NCBI GenBank assembly: GCA_001661245.1
Contig: KV454011.1
Span: 461,498 to 525,497, forward strand
Length of the DNA stretch: 64,000 nt
Source of the DNA: Pachysolen tannophilus NRRL Y-2460
Taxonomy: Eukaryota; Ascomycota; Pichiomycetes; Alaninales; Pachysolenaceae
Reading direction: 5' to 3'
The position numbers and the translations under genes were made by a program. Below are positions 12,577 to 22,450 of the stretch, piece by piece (position 1 is the stretch's first letter; each line of letters opens with the position of its first letter). The notes below the pieces were generated by a model, which was not told where the DNA came from, did not search any database, and was given only the letters and a program-made list of their open reading frames with translations.

Positions 12577-12793
12577 TTATTTTGGCTATTATTTACACTC
12601 CAATTCACACTTAAAAAAATTTTTTATCTGCCAATTTTCACTGCAAAAAAAAAAAAAAAAAAAATTTTTCACTCTGCGGTAGAGCTTCCAGTGCAATACA
12701 ATATTTTTCATAATTTTCAAGTTTTATATTATAATATTTTATATTAACAATATTTTATTAGATTAGTTGAAAACATCAAATATCATATCAAAG

Positions 12794-14842
12794 ATGGTTG
12801 CGTAAGTGACAGATTCATTAGAGTATTGAAAGATACTTTATCTTCAAAATATGACTTTGAATTCTTTTTTCAGTATTTGAAATAGATATTTCGAAAGACA
12901 TAAGGAAAGTTCATATTAGAGGATAACTTGGGATTTGTTCATCAATCTTTTTCTTTTTCTTGTTTTTTTTTTTATGTTCTTCTTCTTTTAAATGACATGA
13001 AAAGCAGCAATGAGATAAATTATTCTAAGAAAAAAAAAGAAAGGTTCTTTAGTTTTCAGGACTAAAGGTTATGGGATCACTGAATGTATGGAACTAAGTT
13101 TCAATCGTTTACTTTTCCCAACTTCTACCCTTGAGTTTTTCATAATGTTTTTTAAAAAATTTTCAGTTTTTTTGGAAAGCTTTTTCTACAGTTTTCAGAA
13201 GTTTTTTTTTGGTATCATTGGATTTTTCAACTCGTTATATACCGTAATCCGTTTTGACTACCTTTGGGGAAACCTTGAGGTATAGGATATGGTTAGAATA
13301 GAATAAAATCCATAAAAAAAAGAAGAAAAACTGAAATAAAAGCTTTCTGGTTAAATTCTGTTTAACTTTCTTATTCTTTGAATAAGGTTTTGTGACTTAT
13401 GTTGATCCAAAGATTATTCACTGATTTTTTGGATTGACTGTCACTAAAAACATTCCATGGGAGAATTAGATTATAACCATTGCAAAAAGAAAGAATAGAA
13501 TCAAAAAGAACCAATACAATGGATTTTTTCTAAAATTATATGAAGCCATTACTTTTGAATTCCCCGGTCTGGGGATCGAAAGTAACATAATATAATGGAC
13601 TGAAATCTATTTTCCTCTGAACTTTTTTTAAAATTGTTTTTTGAAATTCTTTTTTTCTCTTTTACAAGAAAAAAGAATTTAAAAAGCATTATTATTTTTT
13701 GAAGCATTTTTTAATAATAGAATGATTGTGGCAAATCAGTTCTATTGTTAAGATCTTCATATGTAATAATGGATATTTTTGAAAGATTAATTATCTTCAA
13801 AAGTATCATTTTACTAACATTTCTGTAATTATTATAGTCCAATTCAAAAACCAGAAACCTTAGTTAAGAAGGAAAAGGCTCAAGAAAAAAACAGCAAAGA
13901 AGCTGCTGAACAAAAAGAGCTCAGACAAAAGGTACGTTATTATTTTAAAAAATGATCAGCAAAAGAAACTAAAAAGAAATGGATAAACTAGTTGTAACCT
14001 GTATTGTTTTATTTAACTTAAGTGATGATAACCATATTTCTATCGACTAGCTTCATTGCGATGTTGTCGTTCAGTTAACCATCTTTCGGGGCTGAAAAAG
14101 TCGAATTTTGCATTGTTTCAATTGTTTTCCATTTTCTTTGATCTGCAAAGATTTTTTTAATAAACAAGGTATCTTAATAATACTAACTTAATTTTTTTGT
14201 TAATAATTATAGGCTAACAAATTGAAGCGTGAAGAACTGTACGCCAGAATTGAAGCTTACACCAAAGAGTACCATGCTGCTGAACGTGCTGTCATTGACG
14301 CTAAACGTGAAGCTAAAGCCAACGGTTCTTACTACGTTGAAGCTCAACCAAAATTAGTCTTTGTTGTCAGAATTAAGGGTGTTAACAAAATCCCACCAAA
14401 GCCAAGAAAGGTCTTACAATTATTAAGATTATTACAAATTAACGCTGGTGTCTTTGTTAGAGTCACCAAGGCTACTTCTGAATTATTAAGATTAGTTGAA
14501 CCATATGTTGCTTATGGTTATCCATCTTTGTCAACCATTAGACAATTGGTTTACAAGAGAGGTTACGGTAAGGTCAACAAACAAAGAATTGCTTTATCAA
14601 GCAACGAAATTGTTGAAGCTAACTTGGGTCAATACGGTATCTTCACCCTTGATGATTTGATCCACGAAATTTACACTGTTGGTCCAAACTTCAAGAAGGC
14701 TAACAACTTTTTATGGCCATTCAAATTATCTAACCCATCAGGAGGTTGGAGCACCAAGAGAAAGTTCAACCACTTCATCCAAGGTGGTGCTTTCGGTAAT
14801 CACGAAGAACACCTTAACACCTTAGTTAAGAAGATGATCTAA
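12794..14842 (+). CDS. RPL7: Ribosomal protein uL30 (Rpl7), two introns
   Basis: Exons are 12794-12801, 13838-13931 and 14213-14842, giving 243 residues against 244 in S. cerevisiae. Donors are GTAAGT and GTACGT; branch points TACTAAC lie at 13812-13818 and 14181-14187; acceptors are TATAG and ATAG. Exon 3 carries the highly conserved body ([29 protein letters not shown]-like and [13 protein letters not shown] blocks). The first exon encodes only Met-Val and part of Ala. The two-intron structure is shared with S. cerevisiae RPL7A/B. Intron 1 is unusually long (1036 nt) and intron 2 holds a C/D snoRNA. The short frame at 13088-13285 inside intron 1 is not a gene. Confidence 0.96.
14016..14101 (+). 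ncRNA. Intronic C/D box snoRNA (snR39/snR39b/snR59-like) in RPL7 intron 2
   Basis: A C box GTGATGA lies at 14022-14028 and a D box CTGA at 14092-14095. The 13 nt at 14078-14090 (ACCATCTTTCGGG) are antisense to the universally conserved 25S rRNA segment CCCGAAAGATGGT. The fifth nucleotide upstream of box D (C at 14087) pairs with the G of CCCG, which corresponds to S. cerevisiae Gm805; the neighbouring Am807 is guided by snR39/snR59, which also lie in RPL7A/B introns. Short ACTT/AAGT segments flank the boxes and could form a weak terminal stem. The exact ends are approximate. Confidence 0.78.
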
Positions 14843-15003
14843 GTCTTTTAATGAACATTTAATCTTTTTGTATAGTGTTTAAAAGGCTGTGTTATTCTGG
14901 TTGTATTTGTGTGTTAACTCTTTTTATTTTTTTTCTTTTTTTGAGTATATATCTATTATATAAAAAAAGAATCTAATATAGAAAAAAAAAAATCTATATA
15001 TCA

Positions 15004-15999
15004 TTAAATGTTGTAAGAAGATTGAGAGAATTCATGTTCCTGCAGTTTTGTAATAACCATTCCATTTAATTCTTTTTCAATTATTGTAACCAATTCATTT
15101 AATATGTTGTCATTTAGAATTCTTCCAGTAACACTGACTGTATTTGAATCTTTATGTGGATAACATCCCAATTTAATATCAATTTGATTAAATCGATCAT
15201 TTTTAATCAATTTGTTCAATATAGGAGCAATTCTAGACTCTGGGAATTTAGTGTTAACATAATAAGATTTGAATTTTAAATTTGGATCCAATCTTTTAGC
15301 AATTGCAGGATCGATACCTTCTAATAACATACGTTCAAATAATCTAGGTATACCGGGTAAAATATTTAATTTATTATTAATGTTAACAATAGGGACCCAT
15401 AAATCTTGAGTATAAAAAGTTTGAACATTAGAACCATGCGGTAAAGTAACCATTCTTAAATTAGCTTCTTTTTGTTCTTTGTTAAAATTTTTAATTAATT
15501 CCGAGTGATGAGTTTCTAATTTTTCCCTAGCAAACAAATCTATCTCTAGTGGTAAATTGAATGCCTTAGCAATTGAAGAATAAGTAATATCATCATGCGT
15601 TGGACCAATGCCTCCACTTGTTACAATAAAATCAAATTTTTTATCAAATTCCAAGACTGTATTTTTAATTTCTAATTCATCATCACCAATAATTGAAATT
15701 TTTTTCAAATCAATACCTTTTCCAAAACAATATTTTGCAAAAAATTGAGAATTTGTATCTCTAATCTTTGAATTCAAGACTTCATCTCCAATTACCTAAT
15801 TATAAAAAGCAATATGTTAGTATTAGTTGGGAATCTAATTTTAAAAAAAATCTTATTTTCCTACTAATCACACCATACATACTATACATCCGGCTGTTTT
15901 AATTGGAGTTAAATATGTTGATGAAAATCTAACAAGAAATCCACTTAACAAATAATTGCAATTTTTCTTCGTTAATTTATGAAACATAACTTGAAACAT
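15004..15999 (-). CDS. Molybdopterin-binding (MoCF/CinA-type) domain protein, one intron, likely mitochondrial
   Basis: Exon 1 is 15999-15883 and exon 2 is 15795-15004. The donor is GTATGT, the branch point TACTAAC and the acceptor TTAG, read on the minus strand. The joined protein is 302 residues. The junction gives TAGC|IV|IGDEVL, and exon 2 continues with FIVTSGGIGPTHDDITY, the signature of the MoCF_biosynth fold shared by CinA and the N-terminal half of FAD synthases of higher eukaryotes. Yeast members of this family have no settled role and yeasts lack molybdenum cofactor. The N-terminus is basic and hydrophobic (FHKLTKKNCNYLLSGFLVRF), a likely mitochondrial presequence. A second in-frame ATG lies 12 nt downstream at 15987. 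The gene is convergent with RPL7. Confidence 0.8.
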
Positions 16000-17979
16000 T
16001 ATAGTATTTTTAGTGTGAAAACTTCATAGGGATACTTGTTACAATATATATATATAAATATATATATAAATATATACTTAATTGTAATTTTGAGGGGATG
16101 AAAAAAGAAAATATAATAAACAATTAGAATAAATCCGATCAATTTTTAATACAACAAATATCATCTTAAAAATCAATTAATACTTACTCAAATACATTTA
16201 ATTATTCATAAAGGTCCATCTAGTTAATAAATAATAGATAGTTTCTTCTTGAATGCAGAATTTCTATTAAAAACACAAAAAGCAAAAAAAAAAAAAAGGT
16301 CCTTGTCAATTGAGCACGATAATTTTTTAACAAACTATAATATATCTATGATTGATCTATCTATCTATCTATCGCTATCACTAAACTAGACTACAGGGCT
16401 ATTGTGAATTTTGACTAACTAGTCATTCATTTTGATTTACAATGAGGTAATGTCTTTACAGAAAACTGAGTAAGTAAATATATTGCTCTCTTGATGTGAC
16501 CATTATTTGAGCAAAGTACTATTTCATTATTGTTCCAGAAAAGTTTACTATCTCTAGCTCTAACTCTAGCTCTAGTTCTAGCTTTAACTTTGGATTCAAG
16601 AGGCAGTATCAGTAAAGAACTAGGCTATAAAAAAAGATGAAAGGTTTTTATCTAATGCTGAAAATACATAATCTTTTAAAACTGCAAGCAATCCTTTTTT
16701 TTTCCTTACTTTGTTCATTGTCTTTTGTTTTTCGTTATTATTACCCCTGATTTTCATTATGCAAGCGCGCGACCACGATATCGCGCTTTGCTGGCTATGA
16801 ACTATATGAACTATTTACTAGTTTATCCGATAAGCTGATATACTTTATATAATTGCGAAAAGGCGATGAAGATAGAAAAGAAAAGACCAAATGGACCTTT
16901 CTATGATTTATGATCTATGATCTTCCTTAAGACGCCTTTTATTAATTATGTCCCAATTTTTTTTTTCTTACTCTTTTTTTATTTTTAGGTACAACAATGT
17001 TTTTTTTTAAAGTTTTACTATTACTACTATGCTCACGAAACAGCTGTTCCGTGACTTAAAAAATAAAAGAAAAAGAAAATTGGAACTAATTATTCACTTA
17101 GCAATTATTTTAGCTAACATTATTGATAAAAAAGAAAGAACATATATTGTCATTTTTTGATCCAATCTTTTATCCCTGATGGATGGCAGATGATTGAAAA
17201 TTCGTTTCTTTCCAAAAGCAACTCACCCATTTTAATATTTTTCCTGCCACTGGGCTTAAAGTGTGTATGTAGTATTTAATATTTTTATATTTCCTCTTTT
17301 GGTAAATTACCACCATTTTCCAAGTCGCATCTGGTTCTGTGCCTTTTATGCCCCTGCCCTTTTTTCATAAAATAATGTTTAAACGAGTGATATTAAGACT
17401 AGAGGTAGTTAGATAACAGGTAAATAGTAGTAATTAATATTTTTGGCGCGTCATAATAATTCATAAATTACCAGCGAAAGAAGAAGAAGAAAAAGCCAAA
17501 AAAAAAGGGAATGAGTTAATAACAGTTAAATTTCTGAAACAAAATGCAAAAAAAAAAAATTTTTTTTACTTAATTTTGCTGGAAAAAAAAAAGTGTAAGG
17601 AACGAAAAAAGAAATTTTTTTTTTTTTTTAAATCAAACCAACGGCTTTGCCCTTGCCCCTTTATTAGATCTGTAGGAGGTTCAATTAAACTATTAAAGAA
17701 GTATTAATATAAAACTCAAGTACTAAATATAAAATACACAAAATTTTTTTCGTTCTCAAATGGTGTCATCACTTTCAAAATTTTTTAGATATCTATAAAT
17801 AAAAGCTGATATCTTATAAGTCATAAATTTGGAAAAATTAGTTGCTTTATTAAAGGAAAGGAAGTTGATACATTGTACAACTTTAGTATTTTGTTTGTTG
17901 GTGTCGGTTTTTTTTTTATTATTATTTTATAACTCTGATTGATCCACCCATTTTTTCCCGTTGCCTTTTTTAAATTTTT

Positions 17980-18017
<38 letters not shown>

Positions 18018-18108
18018 GTACTTAAAGCATCCAAAACTCTTTTTCTTCAGAAGGCGGGTATTATTACTTTATTTTATTAATTCAGAGATTTAAATCATAT
18101 TGCAAAAA
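16000..18108. other. Long intergenic region (2.1 kb) without a recognised gene
   Basis: Stops are dense in all frames and no conserved peptide, tRNA or snoRNA was found. It contains TATA repeats near 16048-16077, an ATCT repeat near 16351-16371, a CTCTAG/CTCTAA-rich stretch near 16553-16590, a GC-rich inverted repeat at 16763-16788 and long poly(T) tracts at 17978-18016. Its length suggests a complex promoter for the gene at 18109 or an unannotated ncRNA. Confidence 0.5.
16763..16788. repeat. GC-rich inverted repeat
   Basis: AAGCGCG at 16763-16769 and CGCGCTT at 16782-16788 form perfect 7-bp arms around a 12-bp spacer with ATAT at its end. This is one of very few CG-dense spots in the long AT-rich intergenic region, so it may be a bipartite protein-binding site. 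Confidence 0.4.
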
Positions 18109-18801
18109 ATGGTTGTTCCTCCACCATATGATCCGGTTTTATTGAGAGAACATGCTTTTTATGATTCGCATTTAAGATCGTTGGTAATACCACCAACTAA
18201 TACGCCGGCTAGTGGTTTCAAGTCGATTTCCGAATCAGGTTTGGGATTATTTAATTATTATTTTGCTAGAAATTATGAAGTTGATAGAGTTGAAGGTTCA
18301 TATATTTTTAAGAATTTTCTAGAAAAATATGGTTTTTTGGTTTTCATATTTTTGATGTATTTCATCTATAACAAATATGTTACAATGAAAAATTTCAAGA
18401 GTCATCGTCAATATGAAGCAACAAAAAATATTCCAAAACTGTTGTTATCACCATTCTTACATGCTACAACTACGGTGAAAAAACTGAGAAACAAGATTCA
18501 AGAAACAAATGGTAGAATGGATGATATAGAATCATCACCTATCTTGGATGGGTACCCATCGGACCTTGAGTTGGAACCAATTTCTTCGGAAACCCCAGGA
18601 TCAATTTTATCTCTTGGTTCACCACCACCTTTATCACATTCACCTTACTCTCCGGAAGAATTAAGAGAAGAAAGATATTTGGTTCCTAATAATGATAAAT
18701 TTTTAAATACTTCATCTTTCTTGAAATTTTCAGATATAAATTTGAAAATTAACAATGCCGATCTTGGAAGTAACAGTTTTGGCCGTCTCAAGACGGAATA
18801 A
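18109..18801 (+). CDS. Hypothetical single-pass membrane protein
   Basis: I do not recognise this 230-residue protein. The first ATG in the open frame is 18109. Residues about 1-80 form a Pro-rich soluble N-terminus (VVPPPYDPVLL at the start), followed by one strong membrane segment near 82-98 (YGFLVFIFLMYFIYNK) and a basic helix. The C-terminal half is acidic and Ser/Pro-rich (EPISSETPGSILSLGSPPP) and probably disordered. The layout suggests a tail facing the cytosol or nucleus. It sits alone between a 2.1-kb upstream and a 1.1-kb downstream noncoding region, which suggests an individually and perhaps strongly regulated gene. Confidence 0.65.
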   Translation: MVVPPPYDPVLLREHAFYDSHLRSLVIPPTNTPASGFKSISESGLGLFNYYFARNYEVDRVEGSYIFKNFLEKYGFLVFIFLMYFIYNKYVTMKNFKSHRQYEATKNIPKLLLSPFLHATTTVKKLRNKIQETNGRMDDIESSPILDGYPSDLELEPISSETPGSILSLGSPPPLSHSPYSPEELREERYLVPNNDKFLNTSSFLKFSDINLKINNADLGSNSFGRLKTE

Positions 18802-19925
18802 ATGATATGTACCACCGCTTATCTGGGATAAGTCAGTTTCAAACATAGTCACGTACATATATAATCGTCATTCGTGTGGTTATTTGGTATCATTTTCGTT
18901 GCATTTTTTTTCCCCCTTTTTTCCTTTTTTGTCATTTTTGTTACTTTTTGGAGCTTTATTATTAACGTTTGCATCTCATTTTCAACGTTCGTTATTTTCA
19001 CGTCTCATAGGATACTCAATTATATGGTTGTTGTTTTATCTGACAAGAGAAAAGCAAAAACAAAAAAAAAAAAATAGGTTTGAGAAAAGAAGGAAAAAAA
19101 AAAAATTTTTCATTTTGTTTTCTTATTTTTGTTGTTTTTGCTGTGCATTTTTGGTACAATTTTTGGTTACATTCAGCTGTTTATTTTCATTATTTTGTTG
19201 GTTTAGTGGAACCAGTATAACTGAGTCTCTTCTTTTTTTTATTTTTATTTTTTTTTTTTTAAAAAAAAAAGTCATTTCTATATACATTTTTTTTTTATCT
19301 CTACATACGTTTAATTTAAAAGTCATTCACTTATATTTCTTCTTATCACCGTAAAGGTTTCCCAGTGTACTGTTAATTAATTTAACTTTTCTTCATTCCT
19401 ACTTTCATTCACCTCTTCAAAAAATTTGACCTCTTTCCGCTATATGCAACTTTATGCATAAAATGAAAAAACATATTCTACTTGTAAATGGCGATTTGTA
19501 TTTGTTCAACTTTTATATTCAAAATCTAATTCTGATCATTAAAACTAATCCTCTAATCTACATTATTACTATTTTCTTCTCCATTTGCTCTTGAATTTGA
19601 AAGTTTGCTAGATATAAATCGCAATTGAAAAATCGCCAAATATATGCCATGCTGCATGGTAGAAAAGATAATATGCAAGTAATTTTACACCTTTTTTTTC
19701 GCAAAAAAAAATAAAAAAAAACAAGATGCGTGATTATATAAGCATATATTACATATAGAAGAAATGACGTTGGAATTTAAATGCGTTTATTATTAACTAT
19801 AACTAATTAACAACCCGCCTTTTTTTTCTTTTCTTTTCTATATGCCTCAAAATACGAAATACGAAATACAAAAAAATACAAAATACGAAAAAAAAGAAAA
19901 TAGCTATGCAAATACAATACAGATC
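18802..19925. other. Intergenic region, T-rich
   Basis: This is the space between the 3' end of the gene at 18109 and the 3' end of ISC1. Long T and A tracts keep some frames open around 18874-19354 on both strands, but the peptides are Phe/Lys low complexity. I see no gene here. Confidence 0.55.
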
Positions 19926-21242
19926 TTAATTACTTTCCTTGATTAGTTCGTTAATACTTCTCATTTTATCATCGCACTCCATGAGGACTTCTTTTAAGTT
20001 TCGTAATTCAGATCTACCAAATAAGTAACAAATCATTCCATTAGCAGTACCAGTAACTGCTAAGACAATTCCAAATAAACACAATAGCACTGCAGACCAT
20101 GGTGCAATTACAGCTGGAAATGTAATTGCAACTAATACTCCAATGATTAATAGATAAGAAATGAAAAAATGAAGCATTCTCCAATTTTTTTGAAATGGTA
20201 CTGTTTTATTAATGTAATTTGTTATTTCTAATTTGATATCTAAGTATAATTTTTTTTTCAAATTTAAAATATCAGAATTTACATTTATCTCATTATTAGT
20301 ATTAGTGATTGGTAATACTTCCAAAGTGGTTGTGTAAGCAAAATGATCAGAATAAGATCCAATATTGGGTATTTTCTCAGTAAAGACGACTTTTGCATCA
20401 ATTGGTTTTAATTTCTTATCATCTATAAAAGCATAATCCAACCTACATGCTTCATCTGGTTTTCTATCTGCTCTCCAAGTGTTTAAAAGTGAATCACATG
20501 TAGTTCCACCAACTTCAATTTGTAATTCCGCTGGCATTTCTTTTATTTCATTTAAATCTTGTACACCATTAATCAATTCCCAACTATCTTTAACACCACT
20601 TTCAGCTTGGAAAATTCTAAAAGGTAAAGATCCAGGTTTCGAATTTAAATCACCAACAATGATAACTGCATATCCTGCTTTAGATAATGTGGATGCAATC
20701 TCTGCAAAATCCCAAGCTTGACAAGTTCTATGAGTTGAATAAGCAGCATCTCCAACTAATGAATAAGGAGCATGCATATGAGAATTTAATATTGCCACTG
20801 GTGATGAATTTTTAGTCAATGGTTTCAATTTAGCCACTGCAATGGATTTACCAACATACCAATCACCTCTGAAAAATGCAGATGGCCTACCATTAATTGG
20901 GAACCTATATAAAAAAGTAGATTCAATTGGAATCTTGGACAATATAGCTAAACCTGGTCCTGCTATAATTCCTGAAGAAAACCATCTCCGATAAGGAAAT
21001 AAACTTGTACATAGCTTATCAATAAGTTCCCAATCTTCAGCACACCATATCTCTTGTAACGCAACAACATCATAATTATCGGATTCACTTGTTGGATTCG
21101 ATAACCTTTCTGCTAGAGCGGTTAACCTTTGCTTCCGAAATTTCGAAACATACTTCAACCCCCACGTATTAAACGTCAATAACTTGACCTTGGGATTGCC
21201 CATTGAAGAAATCAAAGTATTTGCCGATAACGTATCATTCAT
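19926..21242 (-). CDS. ISC1: Isc1, inositol phosphosphingolipid phospholipase C
   Basis: Isc1 is the yeast neutral-sphingomyelinase-type enzyme that releases ceramide from complex sphingolipids at the ER and mitochondria. The 438-residue protein has the DNase I-like fold signatures TFNTWGL near 23-29, ALQEIW with the metal-binding Glu near 62, GDLNSKPGSLPFRIF near 197-211, and YSDHFAY with the catalytic His near 299. Two hydrophobic helices near 360-405 form the C-terminal membrane anchor required in this family. No CTG occurs in the gene. It is divergent from SPC25 across 286 bp, the same divergent pair as S. cerevisiae YER019W/YER018C. Confidence 0.95.
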   Translation of the reverse strand: MNDTLSANTLISSMGNPKVKLLTFNTWGLKYVSKFRKQRLTALAERLSNPTSESDNYDVVALQEIWCAEDWELIDKLCTSLFPYRRWFSSGIIAGPGLAILSKIPIESTFLYRFPINGRPSAFFRGDWYVGKSIAVAKLKPLTKNSSPVAILNSHMHAPYSLVGDAAYSTHRTCQAWDFAEIASTLSKAGYAVIIVGDLNSKPGSLPFRIFQAESGVKDSWELINGVQDLNEIKEMPAELQIEVGGTTCDSLLNTWRADRKPDEACRLDYAFIDDKKLKPIDAKVVFTEKIPNIGSYSDHFAYTTTLEVLPITNTNNEINVNSDILNLKKKLYLDIKLEITNYINKTVPFQKNWRMLHFFISYLLIIGVLVAITFPAVIAPWSAVLLCLFGIVLAVTGTANGMICYLFGRSELRNLKEVLMECDDKMRSINELIKESN

Positions 21243-21461
21243 CTTCCCACTTTATATATATATTAATATATCTATATATATATATATATATCATTATTAT
21301 CGTCATCATCACCTTGAACATGCTACAGTTTCAGTTTTGCACATTTTTTTGTATTTGACATTATCTGTTTTTTGATATATGAAACACGACTCTTTGTTTC
21401 TGTTTCTTTTTTGAAGTAAGCGCGTTTAATTATTTGATGTTTACATTTTATTATATTTGTT

Positions 21462-21503
<42 letters not shown>

Positions 21504-21528
21504 AATATTCAAGATCAAGAGGTTGAAG

Positions 21529-22266
21529 ATGAGTTCTGCGGCAGCTAATGAGAATGGTCATGTGTCTGGTAGTTTTGGTAGAGACTATAGTATTTCTGCG
21601 TTGGATGAATTTAATAGTGATTTAAAAACTCAAATGAATAGTTTTTTAAGTTTGTTTAATAAAAAAATTAATGATTCCAAAAATGAATTAGTATCTAATA
21701 ATTATATTATGATAATAAATGATTTGAAACAACAACAACAAGATTTGTTGAAGCAGATAGATACTTTGACTAAGGTGAAAGAAGAGTTGGAATTTGAAAA
21801 TGCAAGTGAATTAAAAGAGTTGGAAAATTTATCTAAAAAAAATTTGGAGTTATCTAATCAGCAGGCTTTATATGATAACAAAAAGATGGAATTAGAAGAT
21901 TCTATTAATAAATTAAATGAATCTATATTGAATAAAGAAGAAACTATAAAACTGCTTGATTCGAAATTAGCTAAGAATAGGAAATTGGATGTAACAGAGT
22001 TAACTAAATTTGAAACTTATCTTGGATTAAAAATTGATGCTTTAAGAGAAGATTTATTAAAATTTACATTTAGAAATATTGATTTAAATGATTATAATAA
22101 AGAATATTCATTTCAATTGGATCTTCTGAATGAAAATTACAAAATTGTGCAAACATCTCCAGTAATAAATGAAACTGATTTGGCTAAAATTGAAAATCAT
22201 TTCAATACTCATAGAGAATTAGGAAAATTCTTGAGAGAAATTAGATCATATTTCCGTTCACTTTAG
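21529..22266 (+). CDS. SPC25: Spc25, Ndc80-complex kinetochore subunit
   Basis: Spc25 pairs with Spc24 and anchors the Ndc80 complex to the inner kinetochore. The 245-residue protein has a short N-terminus, a coiled coil over about residues 55-165 and a C-terminal globular RWD domain with FTFRNIDLNDYNKEYSFQLD and THRELGKFLREIR. I chose ATG 21529: the frame is open upstream, but only through a TA dinucleotide repeat. A GCGCGT motif at 21420-21425, about 105 bp upstream, resembles an MBF/SBF core. The shared 286-bp promoter with ISC1 contains TA repeats near 21270-21290 and 21467-21498. Confidence 0.82.
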   Translation: MSSAAANENGHVSGSFGRDYSISALDEFNSDLKTQMNSFLSLFNKKINDSKNELVSNNYIMIINDLKQQQQDLLKQIDTLTKVKEELEFENASELKELENLSKKNLELSNQQALYDNKKMELEDSINKLNESILNKEETIKLLDSKLAKNRKLDVTELTKFETYLGLKIDALREDLLKFTFRNIDLNDYNKEYSFQLDLLNENYKIVQTSPVINETDLAKIENHFNTHRELGKFLREIRSYFRSL

Positions 22267-22450
22267 GTAAGGCCTTTTTTTTTTTAGTTTATTGGAACTC
22301 TTTTTTCTTTTTCTTTGTTACGGTTTGTTTTACTTTTTTTTTTCAATTACAATAAAAATAACTACATAATAATAAACGTTAATAAAAAAAAAAATAATAA
22401 TAAAAAAAAAAAGTACAATTAAAATGACCAAACTTGAATAATATTTTCAT

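Noticed and set aside
13088-13285. 65-residue frame inside RPL7 intron 1
   Set aside because: Phe-rich, unconserved, and wholly inside an intron with clear donor, branch point and acceptor.
16351-16371. ATCT repeat as a functional array
   Set aside because: A simple tetranucleotide microsatellite without spacers or dyads.
18874-19354. Overlapping open frames on both strands downstream of the gene at 18109
   Set aside because: They come from T- and A-rich low-complexity DNA, encode Phe/Lys runs and show no conserved pattern.
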